DNA from: JBFAPK01 sp040676675
GTDB lineage: Bacteria; Actinomycetota; Actinomycetes; Mycobacteriales; Micromonosporaceae
Direction of reading: 5' to 3'
Length of the DNA stretch: 64,000 bases
NCBI RefSeq assembly: GCF_040676675.1
Contig: NZ_JBFAPK010000013.1
Location: forward strand, 62,001 to 126,000
A program made the translations under genes and the position numbers. Shown in pieces: positions 40,027 to 48,283 of this stretch. Under the pieces are notes generated by a model. That model saw only the letters and a program-made list of their open reading frames with translations, ran no database searches and was not told the DNA's origin. Within the stretch, counting starts at the first letter, position 1. Each line of letters starts with the position of its first letter.

Positions 40027-41210
40027 GCGGGCGCGGTGGTCTGGCCCATCGTCTCTACCAGGGCGAGGCCGGTCTCAACATCATCGGCCGCCGCAAGGTC
40101 TGGTTCACGGTCGCCGCGGTGGGGATCCTGATCGCGATCCTCAGCATGGGGATCCGTCAGTTCAGCCTCGGCATCGAGTTCAGCGGCGGTAACTCGTTCC
40201 AGGTGCCGGCGAGCGTCGGCACGCTGCAGCAGACCGAGGACGAGGTCGCCAACGCGCTCGGCAAGCTCGGCCCGACCGAGCACGTGGTCTCGACCCAGCG
40301 GATCGGTGGCACCAGCACCGTCTACGAGGTCCGCACCACGGACCTCAGCCCCGAGCAGGCCACCCAGGTGCAGAACGACCTGGCGACGCACTTCAAGATC
40401 CCGGCGGAGCAGATCAGCGCCAACCGGGTGAGCGCCGCCTGGGGCGGGCAGGTCACCGAGCGGGCCATCCTGTCGCTGGTGATCTTCATCGTCCTGGTGG
40501 CGATCTACCTGATTCTGCGGTTCGAGTGGCGGATGGCGGTCGGCGCCGTCTCCTCGCTCTTCCTCAACCTGATCCTCACGGCCGGCATCTACTCGCTGGT
40601 GGGCTTCGAGGTCACCCCGTCGACCGTGATCGGCTTCCTGACGATCCTCGGTTTCGCGCTCTACGACGTCGTCGTCGTCTTCGACAAGGTGCAGGAGAAC
40701 ACCAGGTCGATCACGGCGAGCAGCACCCAGACGTACGCCGAGGCGGCGAACCTGGCGATCAACCAGACGCTGATGCGGTCGATCAACACCGGTCTGGTGG
40801 CGCTGCTGCCGGTCGGCGGCCTGCTCTTCATCGGGGCCGGCCTGCTCGGCGCCGGCACGCTGAAGGACCTGGGCCTGGTGCTCTTCGTCGGTATGGCCAT
40901 CGCGGTCTACTCGTCGATCTTCTTCGCCACCCCCGTGCTGGTGACGCTGAAGGACTACGAGCCGCGGATCCAGGCACACACCCGGCGGGTGCTCGGCCGG
41001 CGCTCCGCCGTCGCCCGCGGCGAGGTCACCCCGAAGGGTGCCCGCGCCCCGCGACCGGCGGAGGAGGCCGAGGTGGATCCCGAGGCGGCGGCCCTGGCCG
41101 GCGCGGCGCCGAAGGTCGGCGCCCGGCCGACCGGCAAGCGCCCGACCGGTGCCCGCGGCGGACGTCCGGGCGGCGGCAACCGTTCCGGCGGCGGCGCCAA
41201 GCGGCGCTGA
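40023..41210 (+). CDS. secF: protein translocase subunit SecF
   Basis: The SecD partner: 395 residues with TM1 (VWFTVAAVGILIAILSMGI), a periplasmic P4-type domain starting GIEFSGGNSF, and helices 2-6 with GFALYDVVVVFDKVQEN. The C-terminal 80 residues are basic and Gly/Arg/Pro-rich (ending GGGAKRR) and probably cytoplasmic. ATG 40023 overlaps the stop of the small ORF 39943-40026. Two strong hairpins follow the gene. Confidence 0.96.
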   Translation: MSGRGGLAHRLYQGEAGLNIIGRRKVWFTVAAVGILIAILSMGIRQFSLGIEFSGGNSFQVPASVGTLQQTEDEVANALGKLGPTEHVVSTQRIGGTSTVYEVRTTDLSPEQATQVQNDLATHFKIPAEQISANRVSAAWGGQVTERAILSLVIFIVLVAIYLILRFEWRMAVGAVSSLFLNLILTAGIYSLVGFEVTPSTVIGFLTILGFALYDVVVVFDKVQENTRSITASSTQTYAEAANLAINQTLMRSINTGLVALLPVGGLLFIGAGLLGAGTLKDLGLVLFVGMAIAVYSSIFFATPVLVTLKDYEPRIQAHTRRVLGRRSAVARGEVTPKGARAPRPAEEAEVDPEAAALAGAAPKVGARPTGKRPTGARGGRPGGGNRSGGGAKRR

Positions 41211-41218
41211 ACCGGCCG

Positions 41219-41237
41219 GGCGGGGCGTGACCCCGCC
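41219..41237 (+). terminator. hairpin 1 after secF
   Basis: Stem GGCGGGG/CCCCGCC with loop CGTGA, 9 bases after the secF stop. It probably separates the secDF transcript from apt-relA. Confidence 0.6.
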
Positions 41238-41259
41238 GACCGGACCCGAGTGGCAAGGT

Positions 41260-41296
41260 AGCGTCCCGCATGCCGTACAACGGCATGCGGGACGCT
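41260..41296 (+). terminator. hairpin 2 between secF and apt (17-bp perfect stem)
   Basis: Arms 41260-41276 and 41280-41296 are perfectly complementary around a 3-base loop ACA. It is one of the strongest hairpins in the window and lies 23 bases before the apt start. It may terminate secDF transcripts or fold in the apt leader. TAGCGT at 41259-41264 overlaps its left edge and could be a -10 box. Confidence 0.6.
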
Positions 41297-41319
41297 TCGT
41301 GTCGGTGAGGGGAAATCAG

Positions 41320-41883
41320 GTGACGGAGACGCAGACAGGGGTACGGGGAGACAGCGGCCCGGCAACCGCCCAGCTGGTGGCGAGCCGGGTGCTGGATGTG
41401 CCCGACTTCCCCAAGCCCGGGGTGGTGTTCAAGGACCTGATGCCGCTCTTCGCGGACGGGCCGGTCTTCCGCGAGGTGATCGACGGGATCGTGGCGCACC
41501 ACGGGCGGGACTCCTTCGACGTGGTCGTCGGGATCGAGGCGCGCGGATTCGTGATCGCCGCCGCCATCGCGTACGCCACCGGGATCGGCGTCGTACCGGT
41601 GCGCAAGGCCGGCAAGCTGCCCCGGGCCGCGTACTCCGCCTCCTACGCCCTGGAGTACGGCGAGGCGACGCTCGAGGTGCACCAGGACGCGTTCACGGCC
41701 GGCCACCGGGTGCTGGTGGTCGACGACGTGCTCGCCACCGGCGGTACGGCCGAGGCGACGCTGGAGCTGGTCGAGCGGGCCGGCGGGGTGGTGGCGGGCT
41801 TCACCGTCCTGCTGGAGCTGTCGTTCCTGGGCGGGCGGGAGCGGCTGGCGCCCCGGGAGGTGCACGCGCTGCTGACCGTCTAG
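41320..41883 (+). CDS. apt: adenine phosphoribosyltransferase
   Basis: Apt salvages adenine to AMP with PRPP. The 187-residue product has the PRPP loop VLVVDDVLATGGTA, the adenine-side DFPKPGVVFKDLMPLF segment and EARGFVIAAA. GTG 41320 is used because GAGGGGAAA lies just upstream; the open frame further 5' is the shadow of secF and its hairpins. It precedes relA in an order I recall across actinobacteria, linking purine salvage to (p)ppGpp control. Confidence 0.95.
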   Translation: MTETQTGVRGDSGPATAQLVASRVLDVPDFPKPGVVFKDLMPLFADGPVFREVIDGIVAHHGRDSFDVVVGIEARGFVIAAAIAYATGIGVVPVRKAGKLPRAAYSASYALEYGEATLEVHQDAFTAGHRVLVVDDVLATGGTAEATLELVERAGGVVAGFTVLLELSFLGGRERLAPREVHALLTV

Positions 41884-41890
41884 GCCGTGC

Positions 41891-41929
41891 GTGGTTGCGC
41901 TTTCGGTGGGTGGTTGCGCTTTTGGGTGG
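41891..41929 (+). repeat. 19-20-bp tandem duplication after apt
   Basis: Two copies of GTGGTTGCGCTTT (41891-41909 and 41910-41929), just before the relA-flanking hairpin. Probably a slippage product. Confidence 0.6.
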
Positions 41930-41991
41930 GGGCCCGCCATGCCCGGCGAATCCCGTCAGGCTTGATGTCTTCGCCGGGCACGGCGGGCCCC
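41929..41991 (+). repeat. relA-flanking hairpin element, family C (copy 1)
   Basis: Arms of 22 nt (41929-41950 and 41970-41991, one mismatch) enclose the 19-nt loop TCCCGTCAGGCTTGATGTC. The same loop occurs inverted at 45322-45340, beyond relA, closed by a different but again complementary stem. Copy 1 lies 45 bases after the apt stop. The remaining 340 bases up to relA contain no other gene that I can support. Confidence 0.85.
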
Positions 41992-42328
41992 ACCTTCCCG
42001 CCGGTCCCGGGTGGTCGCGTCCGTGCCCGGGCCGCACACCGGGTCGGCCCCTGGGGGGATGATCAGAGGGGAGCGGTGGTCGTCCGGGGGCGTCCTGCTC
42101 CGCGTGGCGCCGTCCCGAGCCGGTTGGTCCGGTATCGGGCCTGGCATCGGGTTTTGGGTCGGGGCGGGGCGTTCGCCCGAACGGGTGGGCGGGTCGGAAG
42201 AGGTAATCGGGTGGCCGTGGCGGGTAGCATTGCCTTTTTCGTACCGGGGGCGACGGTGCCCGCCGGTAGCGAAGGACAGGCTCGGCAGGCTACGGTCGGC
42301 TTGTCTTCGGCGAGGTGTGAGGAGGCCG

Positions 42329-45022
42329 GTGTCCCACGATGTCGTCCCTCCGGTGGAGGGCACGGTGCACCCGACTGGCGAGGCTGAGGCCGCTGTGAAC
42401 GGCTCGACCCCCCACGACGCGGCGCCCCTGCCGGCCGCCGACGTTCCGGCCGCCACGGGCGGCCCGGACCGGGACCACGCGACCCGCCCCACCGAGCCGG
42501 ACCGGGCCACCCAACCGAACGGGACGGCGGGGACGGACGTGCCCGCCGCGACGAGTGGTTCCGTGGCCGCCGGCACCCCGTCCGCGAACGCGTCGCCCGC
42601 GCCGGCCCGCCCGGCCGGCGGTACCGGTTCGAGCGGCGGGACCGCCGGCGCCGCGACCCGTGGTGCCGACGGGCAGTTGCTCTCCGGTGTCGTGGTGCCG
42701 TTCCCGGGGCCCAGCCGCACCGCACCCGACGAGCCCGGCCCGGTCGCCACCGGCTTCGCCCTGGCCAGCGCCCCGACCGGCCGGCGGGTCCGCGCCCGGC
42801 TGGCGCGGTTCAACGCGCCCTGGCAGACCTCCCAGGTCAGCGAGGTGCTCGAACCGCTCATCGCCACCCACCGCGCGGCGCACCCCAAGGCCGACGCCCG
42901 GCTGTTGCAGCGCGCCTTCGACGTGGCCGCCCGCTGGCACTCCGGGCAGTACCGCAAGTCCGGCGACCCGTACATCACGCACCCGTTGGCGGTGGCGACC
43001 ATCCTGGCCAACCTCGGGATGGACACCACCACGCTGGTGGCGGCGCTGCTGCACGACACGATCGAGGACACCGACTACGGCCTCGACCAGATGCGCACCG
43101 ACTTCGGCGGCGAGGTCGCGCTGCTGGTGGACGGGGTCACCAAGCTCGACAAGGTGAAGCTCGGCGACGCGGCGAAGGCCGAGACGATCCGCAAGATGGT
43201 CGTCGCGATGGCGAAGGACCCGCGGGTACTGGTCATCAAGCTGGCCGACCGGCTGCACAACATGCGTACCCTGACCTTCCTGCCGCCGGCGAAGCGCGAG
43301 CAGAAGGCCAAGGAGACCCTGGAGATCCTGGCGCCGCTGGCCCACCGGCTGGGTATGAACACGATCAAGTGGGAGCTGGAGGACCTCGCGTTCGCGAACC
43401 TCTTCCCCAAGCGGTTCGAGGAGATCAACCGGCTGATCGGTGAGCACCAGCCGCAGCGCGAGGCGCTGCTGCGGCAGGTCACCCAGAAGGTGCAGGTCGA
43501 CCTCAAGGCCGCCAAGATCCGGGCGGAGGTGACCGGGCGGCCGAAGCACCTCTACTCGATCTACCAGAAGATGATCGTCCGGGGCCGGGACTTCAACGAC
43601 ATCTACGACCTGGTCGGGGTGCGGATCCTGGTCGACACGGTGCGGGACTGCTACGCGGCGCTGGGCGTGATCCACGCGAACTGGCAGCCGGTCCCGGGCC
43701 GGTTCAAGGACTACATCGCGATGCCCAAGTTCAACATGTACCAGTCGTTGCACACGACGGTCATCGGGCCCAGCGGCAAGCCGGTCGAGATGCAGATCCG
43801 CACGTACGCGATGCACCGTACGGCCGAGTTCGGCATCGCCGCGCACTGGAAGTACAAGGAGCACAAGGGCACCCAGATCGTGGGCCCGCCGGCGCACATC
43901 GACGAGATGACCTGGCTGCGGCAGCTGCTGGACTGGCAGCGGGAGGCGAGCGACCCGAGCGAGTTCCTGGACGCGCTGCGGTTCGACCTGTCCAGCCAGG
44001 AGGTCTACGTCTTCACGCCGAAGGGCGACGTGATCCCGCTGCCGACGGGTTCGACGCCGGTGGACTTCGCGTACGCGGTGCACACCGAGGTCGGGCACAA
44101 GTGCATCGGGGCACGGGTCAACGGCAAGCTGGTGCCGTTGGAGTCGACGCTGTCGAACGGCGACGTGATCGAGATCTTCACGTCGAAGTCCGACACGGCC
44201 GGGCCGAGCCAGGACTGGCTGGGCTTCGTGAAGAGCCCGCGGGCGCGTACGAAGATCCGGCAGTACTTCAACAAGGAGCGCCGCGAGGAGGCGATCGAGG
44301 CAGGCAAGGACGCGATCGTCAAGGCGATGCGCAAGCAGGGCATGCCGTTGCAGCGGATGCTCAGCTCGGACAACCTGATGACGATCGCCCGGGACCTGCA
44401 CCTGGCCGACGTGGCGTCGCTGTACGCGGCGGTCGGCGACAGCCAGGTCTCGGCCCAGTCGGTGGTCCAGCGGCTGATGGCCGGCTACGGGGGCGAGGAG
44501 GGCGCGGCCGAGGACATCGCGGAGACCGCGGTGGCCACCCGTCCGCCGCGGTCCCGGGGCACCAGCCACGACCCGGGCGTGGTGGTACGCGGGGTCAGCG
44601 ACGTCTGGATCAAGTTGGCCCGCTGCTGCACGCCGGTACCGCCGGACGCGGTCTTCGGCTTCGTCACTCGTTCCGGCGGGGTGAGCGTGCACCGCGACGA
44701 CTGCGCCAACGCCGAGGACCTGAAGGTGCAGGTCGAGCGGATCGTCGAGGTCAGCTGGAAGCTCACCTCGGCCTCGACGTTCCTGGTGGCGATCCAGGTC
44801 GAGGCGCTGGACCGGCACAAGCTGCTCGCCGACGTCACCCGGGTGCTCTCCGACGAGCGGGTCAACATCCTCTCGGCCACGGTCACCACGACCCGGGACC
44901 GGGTGGCGGTGAGCCGGTTCAGCTTCGAGATGGCGGACCCGAAGCACCTGGGTCACCTGCTGGCCGCCGTACGCAAGGTCGACGGGGTCTTCGACGCCTA
45001 CCGCGTCACCTCCGGCGCCTGA
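42329..45022 (+). CDS. relA: bifunctional (p)ppGpp synthetase/hydrolase
   Basis: A Rel enzyme that makes and degrades (p)ppGpp in starvation. The 897-residue protein has an HD hydrolase domain (YITHPLAVATIL, LLHDTIEDTDYG), a synthetase domain (RGRDFNDIYDLVGVRI), a TGS domain (VYVFTPKGDVIPLPTGSTPV), a zinc-finger region with ARCCTPVPPDAV, and a C-terminal ACT domain. Both active sites look intact. A low-complexity Ala/Pro/Thr-rich N-terminal extension of about 150 residues exceeds the usual length near 750-800. GTG 42329 follows GGAGG closely; a later start is possible because the extension is nonconserved. The gene is flanked by inverted hairpin elements. Confidence 0.95.
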   Translation: MSHDVVPPVEGTVHPTGEAEAAVNGSTPHDAAPLPAADVPAATGGPDRDHATRPTEPDRATQPNGTAGTDVPAATSGSVAAGTPSANASPAPARPAGGTGSSGGTAGAATRGADGQLLSGVVVPFPGPSRTAPDEPGPVATGFALASAPTGRRVRARLARFNAPWQTSQVSEVLEPLIATHRAAHPKADARLLQRAFDVAARWHSGQYRKSGDPYITHPLAVATILANLGMDTTTLVAALLHDTIEDTDYGLDQMRTDFGGEVALLVDGVTKLDKVKLGDAAKAETIRKMVVAMAKDPRVLVIKLADRLHNMRTLTFLPPAKREQKAKETLEILAPLAHRLGMNTIKWELEDLAFANLFPKRFEEINRLIGEHQPQREALLRQVTQKVQVDLKAAKIRAEVTGRPKHLYSIYQKMIVRGRDFNDIYDLVGVRILVDTVRDCYAALGVIHANWQPVPGRFKDYIAMPKFNMYQSLHTTVIGPSGKPVEMQIRTYAMHRTAEFGIAAHWKYKEHKGTQIVGPPAHIDEMTWLRQLLDWQREASDPSEFLDALRFDLSSQEVYVFTPKGDVIPLPTGSTPVDFAYAVHTEVGHKCIGARVNGKLVPLESTLSNGDVIEIFTSKSDTAGPSQDWLGFVKSPRARTKIRQYFNKERREEAIEAGKDAIVKAMRKQGMPLQRMLSSDNLMTIARDLHLADVASLYAAVGDSQVSAQSVVQRLMAGYGGEEGAAEDIAETAVATRPPRSRGTSHDPGVVVRGVSDVWIKLARCCTPVPPDAVFGFVTRSGGVSVHRDDCANAEDLKVQVERIVEVSWKLTSASTFLVAIQVEALDRHKLLADVTRVLSDERVNILSATVTTTRDRVAVSRFSFEMADPKHLGHLLAAVRKVDGVFDAYRVTSGA

Positions 45023-45199
45023 CGAACGGAAGGCCCCGCACCCCGCCACACCGCCCCGAGGCGAGCCGCGATCCGATCGCTGCTGCCACCACATCGGGAC
45101 GCGGACGACGCGCGCGCCGCAGGGCCCACGCCGTGCGGCGCGCGGTACGTACCGGCGGAGAAGGCCCGGGTCCGCACGGACGGCGACCACCGACGGGTT

Positions 45200-45311
<112 letters not shown>

Positions 45312-45313
45312 GC

Positions 45314-45348
45314 CCCGCGAAGACATCAAGCCTGACGGGATTCGCGGG
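45314..45348 (-). repeat. relA-flanking hairpin element, family C (copy 2, inverted)
   Basis: On the minus strand the stem CCCGCGAA/TTCGCGGG encloses a loop identical in all 19 nt to copy 1 (41951-41969). The stem differs from copy 1 (CCCGGCGAA/TTCGCCGGG) symmetrically on both sides. The outer part of the hairpin is lost in the N gap. Copy 2 follows the minus-strand cyclophilin gene in the same relative orientation as copy 1 follows apt. Confidence 0.85.
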
Positions 45349-45390
45349 ACACTCCGGCCCCCAACCCCCACCCCGCCCACGACGAACGCG

Positions 45391-45421
45391 AAGGGCCCGC
45401 ACCAACCCGGTGCGGGCCCTT
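45391..45421. terminator. strong hairpin terminator between convergent relA and cyclophilin genes
   Basis: A perfect 13-bp stem AAGGGCCCGCACC/GGTGCGGGCCCTT with loop AACCC, 16 bases beyond the cyclophilin stop. A-rich and T-rich edges make it usable on both strands. Confidence 0.8.
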
Positions 45422-45437
45422 TCGAACGAGCGGAAAC

Positions 45438-46277
45438 TCAGCCCTGCGGCGCGCTCATCGCCAGCGTCTTGATGACGACTTCCTTCTTCGGGTGCCCGCC
45501 GCCCGCCTGCTGCGCGAACGCGCCGTCGTCGCCGGCCGCGCCGACCTGCTTGACGATGTCCATGCCGCCGGTGACGGTACCGAGGACGGTGTACGCCGGG
45601 TCGAGCTGCGAGTCGCCGTACACGATGAAGAACTGGCTGCCGGTGCTGCCGGGCTGGCCGGAGTTGGCCATCGCGATGATGCCCTCCGGGTACGGGGGCC
45701 GCTTGTCGGTCGGCAGGTTCTCCTCCGCCATCCGGTAGCTCGGCCCGCCGGTGCCGTCGGTCTCCCGCCAGCCGTTGCCGGTGGCGCTCGGGTCACCGCA
45801 CTGCAGCACCTTCAGCCCCTCGGTCACCAGCCGGTGGCACTTGGTGTTGTCGAAGAACTTCTTCTCGGCGAGGTGGGTGAAGCTCGCCGCGGTGCACGGC
45901 ACGGCCGAGAGGTTGAGCTTGGCGGTGATCGGCCCGAGGTTGGTGTCGATCGTCATGACCTGGCTGCCGGTGTTCTTCGCCGTGAGCGGCGGCAGCCCGA
46001 CGTCCTTGATCTGCGGGCTGCGCTGCTCGGGCGGGAGCTCGGTCCAGGAGCACTGGGTCGTGCCCGCGGCCGGCGCGGCGGTGTTGCTCTTCTTGTCGTT
46101 GTCGGAGAGGCTCACCACCAGCCAGGCCGTGCCGGCCACGACCAGCAGCACGACCACGCCCGCGCCGACGATCGCCTGCCGCCGACGGCGGAGGCGGGCC
46201 CGGGCGGCGCGCTCGGCCATCTCCTTTTCGAGTCGGGCCCGCGCCGCGGCGCGTTGGCGCTCTCTCGTGGACGTCAC
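45438..46277 (-). CDS. membrane-anchored cyclophilin-type peptidyl-prolyl isomerase
   Basis: The 279-residue protein has a basic N-terminus, one transmembrane helix (AIVGAGVVVLLVVAGTAWLVV, about 37-57) and an extracytoplasmic cyclophilin domain. The catalytic Arg is present (KCHRLVTEG), as is GSQFFIVYGD. Cysteines in KCHR and LQCGDP probably form a disulfide. It should assist folding of secreted proteins. GTG 46277 follows AGGAGG. In mycobacteria a ppiB gene also sits next to relA. It is downstream of a second, diverged copy (76-base gap). Confidence 0.9.
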   Translation of the reverse strand: MTSTRERQRAAARARLEKEMAERAARARLRRRRQAIVGAGVVVLLVVAGTAWLVVSLSDNDKKSNTAAPAAGTTQCSWTELPPEQRSPQIKDVGLPPLTAKNTGSQVMTIDTNLGPITAKLNLSAVPCTAASFTHLAEKKFFDNTKCHRLVTEGLKVLQCGDPSATGNGWRETDGTGGPSYRMAEENLPTDKRPPYPEGIIAMANSGQPGSTGSQFFIVYGDSQLDPAYTVLGTVTGGMDIVKQVGAAGDDGAFAQQAGGGHPKKEVVIKTLAMSAPQG

Positions 46278-46353
46278 GATGGCTCCTCCTGGACTATCTG
46301 TGCGGTGCGGGTGTCTGGTCTGCGTCTGTTCCGGGGTCGGGCCCGCCGGGGTG

Positions 46354-47259
46354 CTACCCGACCACCGGGCTGGCCGACGGCGAGGCGGACCCGCTCGGCG
46401 CGGGGGACCCGGTCGGCGGAGCGGTCGGCGCGGTGGAGGCCACCTCGCCGACGGTGAGGCTCTGGACCACCACGTCGGTCTTCGGCTTCACCTTGCTGCC
46501 CGTACCATTGTCCACGGTCTCCAGGCTGCCGATCTTCTTGATCACATCGAGCCCGGCGGTGACCTTCCCGATGATCGGGTAGCTCGGCGTCGGCGGGTTG
46601 AAGTCCTTGAAGAAGATCAGGAACTGGCTGCCGTTGGCGCCCGGCGGGTTGCCGAACATGGCGACGGTGCCGGCCGGGTACGCGGGCGGCTGGTCGGGCG
46701 TCGCGCTGGCCGACGGGGTCGGGGTCGGCGCGGCGGCCGGGACGTTCTCGTTCACGAAGGTGTAGGTCGGACCGCCCTGTCCGGTGCCGCTCGGGTCACC
46801 GCAGTGCACCGCCCCCTCGGTGGTGATCTCGTGGCACTTGGTGTTGTCGAAGAACGACTTGCCGGCCAGGTACGCGAAGCTGGCACCGGCGCAGGGGGAG
46901 TTGGCCAGGTCGAGTTCCACGGTCACCGGGGCGCCCTGGTTCGTGGTGATCGTCATGGGGCGGGTGCCGGAGGTGGGCAGGCCGCTGGTGGCCGGCGTGC
47001 CGACGTCCTTGAGGTTGCTGTTGGCCGAGGCGTCCTGCGGCGTCCAGGCGCAGATGTCGGGAGCGGCCTGGGGCTTGGGCTCGCGGTCGAAGCCGCCGAG
47101 CGCCCAGACCGAGCCGAGCACGATGAGCACCAGCGCGACGGCGGCGCCGACACCGGCCCTGACCTGCCGCTTGCGCCGGGCGCTGGCGGCCCGCCGGGCC
47201 ATCTGCCGGTCGAGCTTGGCCCGTGCCAACTTACGCTGCCGGTCCCTGCTGGAAGCCAC
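46354..47259 (-). CDS. membrane-anchored cyclophilin-like protein lacking the catalytic arginine
   Basis: A 301-residue paralogue of the next gene: basic N-terminus, one helix (VGAAVALVLIVLGSVWAL), then a cyclophilin domain. The residue equivalent to the catalytic Arg is Glu (KCHEITTEG, against KCHRLVTEG in the neighbour), so isomerase activity is doubtful. GSQFLIFFKD and the two cysteines are kept. Ala/Pro/Ser/Thr-rich inserts occur before PPAYPAGTV and at the C-terminus. GTG 47259 follows GGGGAG; the frame runs open further upstream but into the promoter region. It is divergent from the metallo-hydrolase gene. Confidence 0.87.
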   Translation of the reverse strand: MASSRDRQRKLARAKLDRQMARRAASARRKRQVRAGVGAAVALVLIVLGSVWALGGFDREPKPQAAPDICAWTPQDASANSNLKDVGTPATSGLPTSGTRPMTITTNQGAPVTVELDLANSPCAGASFAYLAGKSFFDNTKCHEITTEGAVHCGDPSGTGQGGPTYTFVNENVPAAAPTPTPSASATPDQPPAYPAGTVAMFGNPPGANGSQFLIFFKDFNPPTPSYPIIGKVTAGLDVIKKIGSLETVDNGTGSKVKPKTDVVVQSLTVGEVASTAPTAPPTGSPAPSGSASPSASPVVG

Positions 47260-47517
47260 CCGCGCTCCCCTTTCCTCTACCCTGATCGTGGCGTGGACGC
47301 GTTTTCTCACCGTCCGGCGTCGAGTGCGCCAAGCCACATGCCCGCCAGAGTGTACGGGTATCCGCTGGGAAAGTGGTGTACGAGGTCCATCCGAGAGCGA
47401 TCGGGCGTCATCACTGTGACCAACGGTGCTGGCGGGACCGGTGTGTGCCGGACCACCGCTGATCGGTGGCGGCTAGGCTTCGGGGACGACAACCTTGGAC
47501 GTGTGAGGGGAGCGGAC

Positions 47518-48240
47518 GTGCTCGTCGCCGGCTTTCCCGCCGACGCCTTCGGCACCAACTGCTACGTGGTGGCCACGGCGCCGGGGGAGCAGTGTGTGGT
47601 GGTCGACCCCGGCATCGGGGTGCTGGACCGCCTCGACGCGCTGCTCGCCGAGCACCGCCTGCACCCGGCCGCCGTGCTGCTCACCCACGGCCACCTCGAC
47701 CACACCTTCTCGGTGGCGCCGGTCTGCGGCGCCCGGGGCATCACCGCGTACGTCCACCCCGCCGACCGCGGGCTGCTCGCCGACCCGGCCAAGGGGCTCT
47801 CGGCGGAGATGGCCCAGCTCTTCGGCGGCCGGTTGCCGTACACCGAGCCGGACGACGTGGCGGAGCTGCCCGACGGCGGCGCGATCACGCTGGCCGGCTT
47901 GGAGATCACGGTCGACCATGCCCCCGGCCATACCGGCGGGTCGGTGCTCTTCCGGCTGCCCGGCGCCGACTCCCCGTGGGAGGCCGACCAGGTCTGCCTC
48001 TCCGGGGACGTCCTCTTCGCCGGTTCGATCGGCCGCACCGACCTGCCGGGCGGCAGCATGCCCGCCATGCTCGCCAGCCTGCGGGACAAGATTCTGCCGC
48101 TGGCGGACGACACCGTCGTGCTGCCCGGCCACGGACCCGAGACCACCATCGGCCGTGAGCGCGCGCGCAACCCGTACCTGCGTCAGGTGATCGACGCGGA
48201 CGGCGCGCGACCCGCGGCCACCCCCACCCGAGGCTGGTAA
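47518..48240 (+). CDS. metallo-beta-lactamase-fold hydrolase (glyoxalase II-like)
   Basis: A 240-residue hydrolase with the metal ligands in LLTHGHLDHTFS, HAPGHTGGS, CLSGDVLFAGSIGRTDLP and VLPGHGPETTIG. This is the glyoxalase II group of the MBL fold, which typically hydrolyses thioesters; the true substrate in mycothiol-using bacteria is unknown. GTG 47518 follows GAGGGGAG by 5 bases. It sits between the cyclophilins and hisS, as I recall in mycobacteria. Confidence 0.92.
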   Translation: MLVAGFPADAFGTNCYVVATAPGEQCVVVDPGIGVLDRLDALLAEHRLHPAAVLLTHGHLDHTFSVAPVCGARGITAYVHPADRGLLADPAKGLSAEMAQLFGGRLPYTEPDDVAELPDGGAITLAGLEITVDHAPGHTGGSVLFRLPGADSPWEADQVCLSGDVLFAGSIGRTDLPGGSMPAMLASLRDKILPLADDTVVLPGHGPETTIGRERARNPYLRQVIDADGARPAATPTRGW

Positions 48241-48283
48241 TCCCCTCGCGCCGCTGGCGCGGGAGTTCAAGGAGTCTTCCATC

